64,000 bases of DNA from Prostheceraeus crozeri (taxonomy: Eukaryota; Platyhelminthes; Polycladida; Euryleptidae). This document shows positions 54,001-64,000 of the stretch, in pieces. The notes beneath the pieces are model-generated. The model had not been told where the DNA came from and did not search any database. It saw nothing but the letters and a program-made list of their open reading frames with translations. A program made the translations under genes and the position numbers. How positions within the stretch are numbered: position 1 is the stretch's first letter; every line of letters begins with the position of its first letter. The stretch covers positions 62,001 through 126,000 of the forward strand of contig CAJQUW010001401.1 in the NCBI GenBank assembly GCA_907163375.1, given 5' to 3'.

Positions 54001-57000
54001 CTGGACAGCTCGCTTCGATTTTGGCTTCCAGTGGACGGATTTTGTCGTGCCATAGCTCGTTTGAAAGCTAAGAGTGAGACAAATTCACTGAAAGAATCGA
54101 CTTGTTCCTATCTGTCTTCGTTTAGATGTGAGACGCCATTTAAGATTTTGGGACATTGGCGAAAAACGACAGAGTTAGAATTTGGGACGTTTTGGGCTGT
54201 AGCTTCAAAACGAAGCATCGGATTGGAAAACGGATTTCAGATTTGGAATCAGCGTGAAATTCTCTATCTGTATGGTGAGTTTCAAGGCAATCGGCGAGAA
54301 AAAATTTTCAACATTTTTCGAAAAAACGACAGAGTTAGAATTTGGGACGTTTTGGTGTGTAGCGCCCAAACGAACCATCGGATGAGAAAACGGAGGCCAG
54401 ATTCGGATTCAGCGTGAAATTCTGCATCGGTATGGTGAATTTGAACGCCATCGGAGAGAAAAAATTTTCGCTGACGTCCCCCCCCTCTGGACAGCTCGCT
54501 TCGATTTTGGCTTCCAGTGGACGGATTTTGTCGTGCAATAGCTCGTTTGAAAGCTAAGAGTGAGACAAATTCACTGAAAGAATCGGCTTGTTCCTATCTG
54601 TCTTCGTTTAGATGTGAGACGCCATTTAAGATTTTGGGACATTGGCGAAAAACGACAGAGTTAGAATTTGGGACGTTTTGGGCTGTAGCTTCAAAACGAA
54701 GCATCGGATTGGAAAACGGATTTCAGATTTGGAATCAGCGTGAAATTCTCTATCTGTATGGTGAGTTTCAAGGCAATCGGCGAGAAAAAATTTTCAACAT
54801 TTTTCGAAAAAACGACAGAGTTAGAATTTGGGACGTTTTGGTGTGTAGCGCCCAAACGAACCATCGGATGAGAAAACGGAGGCCAGATTCGGATTCAGCG
54901 TGAAATTCTGCATCGGTATGGTGAATTTGAACGCCATCGGAGAGAAAAAATTTTCGCTGACGTCCCCCCCCCTCTGGACAGCTCGCTTCGATTTTGGCTT
55001 CCAGTGGACGGATTTTGTCGTGCCATAGCTCGTTTGAAAGCTAAGAGTGAGACAAATTCACTGAAAGAATCGGCTTGTTCCTATCTGTCTTCGTTTAGAT
55101 GTGAGACGCCATTTAAGATTTTGGGACATTGGCGAAAAACGACAGAGTTAGAATTTGGGACGTTTTGGGCTGTAGCTTCAAAACGAAGCATCGGATTGGA
55201 AAACGGATTTCAGATTTGGAATCAGCGTGAAATTCTCTATCTGTATGGTGAGTTTCAAGGCAATCGGCGAGAAAAAATTTTCAACATTTTTCGAAAAAAC
55301 GACAGAGTTAGAATTTGGGACGTTTTGGTGTGTAGCGCCCAAACGAACCATCGGATGAGAAAACGGAGGCCAGATTCGGATTCAGCGTGAAATTCTGCAT
55401 CGGTATGGTGAATTTGAACGCAATCGGAGAGAAAAAATTTTCGCTGACGTCCCCCCCCTCTGGACAGCTCGCTTCGATTTTGGCTTCCAGTGGACGGATT
55501 TTGTCGTGCCATAGCTCGTTTGAAAGCTAAGAGTGAGACAAATTCACTGAAAGAATCGGCTTGTTCCTATCTGTCTTCGTTTAGATGTGAGACGCCATTT
55601 AAGATTTTGGGACATTGGCGAAAAACGACAGAGTTAGAATTTGGGACGTTTTGGGCTGTAGCTTCAAAACGAAGCATCGGATTGGAAAACGGATTTCAGA
55701 TTTGGAATCAGCGTGAAATTCTCTATCTGTATGGTGAGTTTCAAGGCAATCGGCGAGAAAAAATTTTCAACATTTTTCGAAAAAACGACAGAGTTAGAAT
55801 TTGGGACGTTTTGGTGTGTAGCGCCCAAACGAACCATCGGATGAGAAAACGGAGGCCAGATTCGGATTCAGCGTGAAATTCTGCATCGGTATGGTGAATT
55901 TGAACGCCATCGGAGAGAAAAAATTTTCGCTGACGTCCCCCCCCTCTGGACAGCTCGCTTCGATTTTGGCTTCCAGTGGACGGATTTTGTCGTGCCATAG
56001 CTCGTTTGAAAGCTAAGAGTGAGACAAATTCACTGAAAGAATCGGCTTGTTCCTATCTGTCTTCGTTTAGATGTGAGACGCCATTTAAGATTTTGGGACA
56101 TTGGCGAAAAACGACAGAGTTAGAATTTGGGACGTTTTGGGCTGTAGCTTCAAAACGAAGCATCGGATTGGAAAACGGATTTCAGATTTGGAATCAGCGT
56201 GAAATTCTCTATCTGTATGGTGAGTTTCAAGGCAATCGGCGAGAAAAAATTTTCAACATTTTTCGAAAAAACGACAGAGTTAGAATTTGGGACGTTTTGG
56301 TGTGTAGCGCCAAAACGAACCATCGGATGGGAAAACGGAGGCCAGATTCGGATTCAGCGTGAAATTCTGCATCGGTATGGTGAATTTGAACGCCATCGGA
56401 GAGAAAAAATTTTCGCTGACGTCCCCCCCCCTCTGGACAGCTCGCTTCGATTTTGGCTTCCAGTGGACGGATTTTGTCGTGCCATAGCTCGTTTGAAAGC
56501 TAAGAGTGAGACAAATTCACTGAAAGAATCGGCTTGTTCATATCTGTCTTCGTTTAGATGTGAGACGCCATTTAAGATTTTGGGACATTGGCGAAAAACG
56601 ACAGAGTTAGAATTTGGGACGTTTTGGGCTGTAGCTTCAAAACGAAGCATCGGATTGGAAAACGGATTTCAGATTTGGAATCAGCGTGAAATTCTCTATC
56701 TGTATGGTGAGTTTCAAGGCAATCGGCGAGAAAAAATTTTCAACATTTTTCGAAAAAACGACAGAGTTAGAATTTGGGACGTTTTGGTGTGTAGCGCCAA
56801 AACGAACCATCGGATGGGAAAACGGAGGCCAGATTCGGATTCAGCGTGAAATTCTGCATCGGTATGGTGAATTTGAACGCAATCGGAGAGAAAAAATTTT
56901 CGCTGACGTCCCCCCCCTCTGGACAGCTCGCTTCGATTTTGGCTTCCATGGACGGATTTTGTCGTGCCATAGCTCGTTTGAAAGCTAAGAGTGAGACAAA

Positions 57001-60000
57001 TTCACTGAAAGAATCGGCTTGTTCATATCTGTCTTCGTTTAGATGTGAGACGCCATTTAAGATTTTGGGACATTGGCGAAAGACAACGACAGAGTTTATG
57101 AATTTGGGACGTTTTGGGCTGTAGCTTCAAAACGAAGCATCGGATTGGAAAACGGATTTCAGATTTGGAATCAGCGTGAAATTCTCTATCTGTATGGTGA
57201 GTTTCAAGGCAATCGGCGAGAAAAAATTTTCAACATTTTTCGAAAAAACGACAGAGTTAGAATTTGGGACGTTTTGGTGTGTAGCGCCCAAACGAACCAT
57301 CGGATGAGAAAACGGAGGCCAGATTCGGATTCAGCGTGAAATTCTGCATCGGTATGGTGAATTTGAACGCCATCGGAGAGAAAAAATTTTCGCTGACGTC
57401 CCCCCCCTCTGGACAGCTCGCTTCGATTTTGGCTTCCAGTGGACGGATTTTGTCGTGCAATAGCTCGTTTGAAAGCTAAGAGTGAGACAAATTCACTGAA
57501 AGAATCGGCTTGTTCCTATCTGTCTTCGTTTAGATGTGAGACGCCATTTAAGATTTTGGGACATTGGCGAAAAACGACAGAGTTAGAATTTGGGACGTTT
57601 TGGGCTGTAGCTTCAAAACGAAGCATCGGATTGGAAAACGGATTTCAGATTTGGAATCAGCGTGAAATTCTCTATCTGTATGGTGAGTTTCAAGGCAATC
57701 GGCGAGAAAAAATTTTCAACATTTTTCGAAAAAACGACAGAGTTAGAATTTGGGACGTTTTGGTGTGTAGCGCCCAAACGAACCATCGGATGAGAAAACG
57801 GAGGCCAGATTCGGATTCAGCGTGAAATTCTGCATCGGTATGGTGAATTTGAACGCCATCGGAGAGAAAAAATTTTCGCTGACGTCCCCCCCCTCTGGAC
57901 AGCTCGCTTCGATTTTGGCTTCCAGTGGACGGATTTTGTCGTGCCATAGCTCGTTTGAAAGCTAAGAGTGAGACAAATTCACTGAAAGAATCGGCTTGTT
58001 CCTATCTGTCTTCGTTTAGATGTGAGACGCCATTTAAGATTTTGGGACATTGGCGAAAAACGACAGAGTTAGAATTTGGGACGTTTTGGGCTGTAGCTTC
58101 AAAACGAAGCATCGGATTGGAAAACGGATTTCAGATTTGGAATCAGCGTGAAATTCTCTATCTGTATGGTGAGTTTCAAGGCAATCGGCGAGAAAAAATT
58201 TTCAACATTTTTCGAAAAAACGACAGAGTTAGAATTTGGGACGTTTTGGTGTGTAGCGCCCAAACGAACCATCGGATGAGAAAACGGAGGCCAGATTCGG
58301 ATTCAGCGTGAAATTCTGCATCGGTATGGTGAATTTGAACGCCATCGGAGAGAAAAAATTTTCGCTGACGTCCCCCCCCCTCTGGACAGCTCGCTTCGAT
58401 TTTGGCTTCCAGTGGACGGATTTTGTCGTGCCATAGCTCGTTTGAAAGCTAAGAGTGAGACAAATTCACTGAAAGAATCGGCTTGTTCCTATCTGTCTTC
58501 GTTTAGATGTGAGACGCCATTTAAGATTTTGGGACATTGGCGAAAAACGACAGAGTTAGAATTTGGGACGTTTTGGGCTGTAGCTTCAAAACGAAGCATC
58601 GGATTGGAAAACGGATTTCAGATTTGGAATCAGCGTGAAATTCTCTATCTGTATGGTGAGTTTCAAGGCAATCGGCGAGAAAAAATTTTCAACATTTTTC
58701 GAAAAAACGACAGAGTTAGAATTTGGGACGTTTTGGTGTGTAGCGCCCAAACGAACCATCGGATGAGAAAACGGAGGCCAGATTCGGATTCAGCGTGAAA
58801 TTCTGCATCGGTATGGTGAATTTGAACGCCATCGGAGAGAAAAAATTTTCGCTGACGTCCCCCCCCCTCTGGACAGCTCGCTTCGATTTTGGCTTCCAGT
58901 GGACGGATTTTGTCGTGCCATAGCTCGTTTGAAAGCTAAGAGTGAGACAAATTCACTGAAAGAATCGGCTTGTTCCTATCTGTCTTCGTTTAGATGTGAG
59001 ACGCCATTTAATATTTTGGGACATTGGCGAAAAACGACAGAGTTAGAATTTGGGACGTTTTGGGCTGTAGCTTCAAAACGAAGCATCGGATTGGAAAACG
59101 GATTTCAGATTTGGAATCAGCGTGAAATTCTCTATCTGTATGGTGAGTTTCAAGGCAATCGGCGAGAAAAAATTTTCAACATTTTTCGAAAAAACGACAG
59201 AGTTAGAATTTGGGACGTTTTGGTGTGTAGCGCCCAAACGAACCATCGGATGAGAAAACGGAGGCCAGATTCGGATTCAGCGTGAAATTCTGCATCGGTA
59301 TGGTGAATTTGAACGCCATCGGAGAGAAAAAATTTTCGCTGACGTCCCCCCCCTCTGGACAGCTCGCTTCGATTTTGGCTTCCAGTGGACGGATTTTGTC
59401 GTGCCATAGCTCGTTTGAAAGCTAAGAGTGAGACAAATTCACTGAAAGAATCGGCTTGTTCCTATCTGTCTTCGTTTAGATGTGAGACGCCATTTAATAT
59501 TTTGGGACATTGGCGAAAAACGACAGAGTTAGAATTTGGGACGTTTTGGGCTGTAGCTTCAAAACGAAGCATCGGATTGGAAAACGGATTTCAGATTTGG
59601 AATCAGCGTGAAATTCTCTATCTGTATGGTGAGTTTCAAGGCAATCGGCGAGAAAAAATTTTCAACATTTTTCGAAAAAACGACAGAGTTAGAATTTGGG
59701 ACGTTTTGGTGTGTAGCGCCCAAACGAACCATCGGATGAGAAAACGGAGGCCAGATTCGGATTCAGCGTGAAATTCTGCATCGGTATGGTGAATTTGAAC
59801 GCCATCGGAGAGAAAAAATTTTCGCTGACGTCCCCCCCCTCTGGACAGCTCGCTTCGATTTTGGCTTCCAGTGGACGGATTTTGTCGTGCCATAGCTCGT
59901 TTGAAAGCTAAGAGTGAGACAAATTCACTGAAAGAATCGGCTTGTTCCTATCTGTCTTCGTTTAGATGTGAGACGCCATTTAAGATTTTGGGACATTGGC

Positions 60001-62777
60001 GAAAAACGACAGAGTTAGAATTTGGGACGTTTTGGGCTGTAGCTTCAAAACGAAGCATCGGATTGGAAAACGGATTTCAGATTTGGAATCAGCGTGAAAT
60101 TCTCTATCTGTATGGTGAGTTTCAAGGCAATCGGCGAGAAAAAATTTTCAACATTTTTCGAAAAAACGACAGAGTTAGAATTTGGGACGTTTTGGTGTGT
60201 AGCGCCCAAACGAACCATCGGATGAGAAAACGGAGGCCAGATTCGGATTCAGCGTGAAATTCTGCATCGGTATGGTGAATTTGAACGCCATCGGAGAGAA
60301 AAAATTTTCGCTGACGTCCCCCCCCTCTGGACAGCTCGCTTCGATTTTGGCTTCCAGTGGACGGATTTTGTCGTGCCATAGCTCGTTTGAAAGCTAAGAG
60401 TGAGACAAATTCACTGAAAGAATCGGCTTGTTCCTATCTGTCTTCGTTTAGATGTGAGACGCCATTTAAGATTTTGGGACATTGGCGAAAAACGACAGAG
60501 TTAGAATTTGGGACGTTTTGGGCTGTAGCTTCAAAACGAAGCATCGGATTGGAAAACGGATTTCAGATTTGGAATCAGCGTGAAATTCTCTATCTGTATG
60601 GTGAGTTTCAAGGCAATCGGCGAGAAAAAATTTTCAACATTTTTCGAAAAAACGACAGAGTTAGAATTTGGGACGTTTTGGTGTGTAGCGCCCAAACGAA
60701 CCATCGGATGAGAAAACGGAGGCCAGATTCGGATTCAGCGTGAAATTCTGCATCGGTATGGTGAATTTGAACGCCATCGGAGAGAAAAAATTTTCGCTGA
60801 CGTCCCCCCCCTCTGGACAGCTCGCTTCGATTTTGGCTTCCAGTGGACGGATTTTGTCGTGCAATAGCTCGTTTGAAAGCTAAGAGTGAGACAAATTCAC
60901 TGAAAGAATCGGCTTGTTCCTATCTGTCTTCGTTTAGATGTGAGACGCCATTTAAGATTTTGGGACATTGGCGAAAAACGACAGAGTTAGAATTTGGGAC
61001 GTTTTGGGCTGTAGCTTCAAAACGAAGCATCGGATTGGAAAACGGATTTCAGATTTGGAATCAGCGTGAAATTCTCTATCTGTATGGTGAGTTTCAAGGC
61101 AATCGGCGAGAAAAAATTTTCAACATTTTTCGAAAAAACGACAGAGTTAGAATTTGGGACGTTTTGGTGTGTAGCGCCCAAACGAACCATCGGATGAGAA
61201 AACGGAGGCCAGATTCGGATTCAGCGTGAAATTCTGCATCGGTATGGTGAATTTGAACGCCATCGGAGAGAAAAAATTTTCGCTGACGTCCCCCCCCTCT
61301 GGACAGCTCGCTTCGATTTGGCTTCCAGTGGACGGATTTTGTCGTGCCATAGCTCGTTTGAAAGCTAAGAGTAAGACAAATTCACTGAAACAATCGGCTT
61401 GTTCCTATCTGTCTTCGTTTAGATGTGAGACGCCATTTAAGATTTTGGGACATTGGCGAAAAACGACAGAGTTAGAATTTGGGACGTTTTGGGCTGTAGC
61501 TTCAAAACGAAGCATCGGATTGGAAAACGGATTTCAGATTTGGAATCAGCGTGAAATTCTCTATCTGTATGGTGAGTTTCAAGGCAATCGGCGAGAAAAA
61601 ATTTTCAACATTTTTCGAAAAAACGACAGAGTTAGAATTTGGGACGTTTTGGTGTGTAGCGCCCAAACGAACCATCGGATGAGAAAACGGAGGCCAGATT
61701 CGGATTCAGCGTGAAATTCTGCATCGGTATGGTGAATTTGAACGCCATCGGAGAGAAAAAATTTTCGCTGACGTCCCCCCCCTCTGGACAGCTCGCTTCG
61801 ATTTTGGCTTCCAGTGGACGGATTTTGTCGTGCCATAGCTCGTTTGAAAGCTAAGAGTGAGACAAATTCACTGAAAGAATCGGCTTGTTCCTATCTGTCT
61901 TCGTTTAGATGTGAGACGCCATTTAAGATTTTGGGACATTGGCGAAAAACGACAGAGTTAGAATTTGGGACGTTTTGGGCTGTAGCTTCAAAACGAAGCA
62001 TCGGATTGGAAAACGGATTTCAGATTTGGAATCAGCGTGAAATTCTCTATCTGTATGGTGAGTTTCAAGGCAATCGGCGAGAAAAAATTTTCAACATTTT
62101 TCGAAAAAACGACAGAGTTAGAATTTGGGACGTTTTGGTGTGTAGCGCCCAAACGAACCATCGGATGAGAAAACGGAGGCCAGATTCGGATTCAGCGTGA
62201 AATTCTGCATCGGTATGGTGAATTTGAACGCCATCGGAGAGAAAAAATTTTCGCTGACGTCCCCCCCCTCTGGACAGCTCGCTTCGATTTTGGCTTCCAG
62301 TGGACGGATTTTGTCGTGCCATAGCTCGTTTGAAAGCTAAGAGTGAGACAAATTCACTGAAAGAATCGGCTTGTTCCTATCTGTCTTCGTTTAGATGTGA
62401 GACGCCATTTAATATTTTGGGACATTGGCGAAAAACGACAGAGTTAGAATTTGGGACGTTTTGGGCTGTAGCTTCAAAACGAAGCATCGGATTGGAAAAC
62501 GGATTTCAGATTTGGAATCAGCGTGAAATTCTCTATCTGTATGGTGAGTTTCAAGGCAATCGGCGAGAAAAAATTTTCAACATTTTTCGAAAAAACGACA
62601 GAGTTAGAATTTGGGACGTTTTGGTGTGTAGCGCCCAAACGAACCATCGGATGAGAAAACGGAGGCCAGATTCGGATTCAGCGTGAAATTCTGCATCGGT
62701 ATGGTGAATTTGAACGCCATCGGAGAGAAAAAATTTTCGCTGACGTCCCCCCCCCTCTGGACAGCTCGCTTCGATCT
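48012..62777 (+). repeat. Satellite array, ~486-bp unit, about 30 units
   Basis: The array begins within a unit at GAGTTAGAATTTGGGACG. Equivalent points recur every 486 or 487 bp (for example 48198, 49168, 50141, 51112, 52085, 53058, 54031, 55004, 55976). Units are almost identical; most differences are a C-run of variable length, a G/T change in TTTCAAGKCAATCGG and a few private substitutions. Each unit holds three related parts: two similar parts of about 140-160 bp that both begin GAGTTAGAATTTGGGACG, and a more diverged third of about 187 bp. 486 is a multiple of 3, so 128-codon open frames recur in every unit; I do not regard them as genes. Confidence 0.97.
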
Positions 62778-63408
62778 TGGCGTTGGCCGTGTTTTAATTC
62801 TGATGGGCTTATATTGTGGCCGCACTATTGGCTAATGGGCATGTTGTTTGGGGCTTTTGGCTAATGTCTATTTGGCGCTTGGCTTGGCATATATTTGGCT
62901 TTATGGGATGTGGCCTCTATCTTTTGGCGCTTTGGGCTGGGCTCTATTAATTTGGCTTATACTTTTTTTTTGGCTTTGCTGGAGTGTGGCTTCTTTATAT
63001 GGGTTTCTTTCCTGCTATACAATATTTTGGCTTTCACCCTTTATTAACGCTTGTATTATTTTTGGCTTTATAATTTGGGCTTTGCTTGGCAACCTACTTA
63101 TATGCTATCAATACAACGTAAACTCTTTATGGCCTTTGGTGGCATATTTGCTTATGGCTTGGCTGCCTATTGGCCCTTATAATTTAATCTTATACTTGGC
63201 ATTTAACTTGTGGCTTGGCTTTGTGTCTTGCTTTTGGCTTCTCGGCTTTGGCTTATGGGGCTGGTATATGGGGCGGCTCTGCTATTGTACTTTTTTATTT
63301 ATTATTTTTTGTGGGCTCGGCATTTTTGGCTTATTTTTGGCTACGTTTGGGCTTTTTGTTGGGCTTGTGCTTTTATTGGGGCTTTGGCCTGCTTTGCTAG
63401 GTGGCTTT
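62778..63408 (+). repeat. Degenerate TTTGGCTT-type low-complexity insert in the satellite
   Basis: About 630 bp, very rich in T and G, made of loose repeats of TTTGGCTT, GGGCTTT and TGGCAT at about 10-13-bp spacing. Both edges fall at the satellite segment GATTTTGGCTTCCAGTGG, so it seems to have grown from that motif. It contains a 201-codon open frame rich in Leu, Trp, Phe and Gly that follows from composition alone. Confidence 0.85.
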
Positions 63409-64000
63409 TCCAGTGGACGGATTTTGTCGTGCCATAGCTCGTTTGAAAGCTAAGAGTGAGACAAATTCACTGAAAGAATCGGCTTGTTCCTATCTGTCTT
63501 CGTTTAGATGTGAGACGCCATTTAAGATTTTGGGACATTGGCGAAAAACGACAGAGTTAGAATTTGGGACGTTTTGGGCTGTAGCTTCAAAACGAAGCAT
63601 CGGATTGGAAAACGGATTTCAGATTTGGAATCAGCGTGAAATTCTCTATCTGTATGGTGAGTTTCAAGGCAATCGGCGAGAAAAAATTTTCAACATTTTT
63701 CGAAAAAACGACAGAGTTAGAATTTGGGACGTTTTGGTGTGTAGCGCCCAAACGAACCATCGGATGAGAAAACGGAGGCCAGATTCGGATTCAGCGTGAA
63801 ATTCTGCATCGGTATGGTGAATTTGAACGCCATCGGAGAGAAAAAATTTTCGCTGACGTCCCCCCCCCTCTGGACAGCTCGCTTCGATTTTGGCTTCCAG
63901 TGGACGGATTTTGTCGTGCCATAGCTCGTTTGAAAGCTAAGAGTGAGACAAATTCACTGAAAGAATCGGCTTGTTCCTATCTGTCTTCGTTTAGATGTGA
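63409..64000 (+). repeat. Satellite array continues to the window edge
   Basis: The same unit resumes at CCAGTGGACGGATTTTGTCG with one full unit and part of the next. The array extends beyond the window. Confidence 0.97.

Noticed and set aside
62848-63453. 201-codon Leu/Trp/Phe/Gly-rich frame as a membrane protein
   Set aside because: It lies wholly in a T/G-rich degenerate repeat and runs into satellite sequence; hydrophobicity comes from TTT, TGG, CTT and GGC codons.
48012-64000. Regular repeats as a CRISPR array or a tandem gene family
   Set aside because: The unit is 486 bp without unique spacers, the host is eukaryotic, and the open frames on both strands follow from unit length and homogenisation. 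No start context, introns or domain are seen.

Overview
The window is metazoan nuclear DNA, most likely from a marine invertebrate. It has GT-AG introns, an AT-rich background, many transposon classes (LINE, SINE, hAT, mariner, Tc1, MULE, Polinton) and a long satellite array. I cannot fix the phylum from sequence alone. No bacterial or organellar gene is present.

Host gene. The only host gene I can support is a dipeptidyl peptidase 4-like serine peptidase on the minus strand. Twelve exons between 40654 and 4761 keep matching splice phases and give 1,348 nt, about 449 codons, with no stop. They cover the second half of the beta-propeller and most of the alpha/beta-hydrolase domain: the oxyanion Tyr, the nucleophile Ser in GASYGG, the Tyr pair of the substrate pocket and the catalytic Asp in HGTGDDN. 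The N-terminal exons and the last exon with the catalytic His were not found in the window.

Introns. They are packed with mobile elements. Left to right: a LINE 3' end (1-921); a hAT-like element (1302-4325) carrying a nested mariner (1468-3242); a Penelope-like GIY-YIG remnant (about 5700); a Tc1-like element with IR/DR ends (6457-8097); a SINE (about 9800); a complete-ended Polinton/Maverick (11908-26451, TSD AACGTA) in a 23.7-kb intron; two foldbacks (26.8-28.0 kb); a second SINE (30.8 kb); a MULE with a 9-bp TSD (31538-33928); and two LINE-like RT fragments in opposite orientations around one exon.

Polinton. This is a broken fossil copy with the usual gene set: protease, integrase, PLA2-like protein, major and minor capsid proteins, packaging ATPase and protein-primed DNA polymerase B. 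Its polymerase motif C is interrupted by an intein with a LAGLIDADG homing endonuclease. It also carries a coiled-coil protein with a phage tail-fibre-like N-terminal motif.

Right side. A hAT-like element with GGAATT-rich arms and an 8-bp TSD lies at 43295-46123. From about 48012 to the window end runs a tandem satellite of roughly 486 bp per unit (30 units plus partial copies). Each unit is itself an old trimer of about 140-190-bp parts. The array is interrupted at 62778-63408 by a degenerate TTTGGCTT-type low-complexity expansion.
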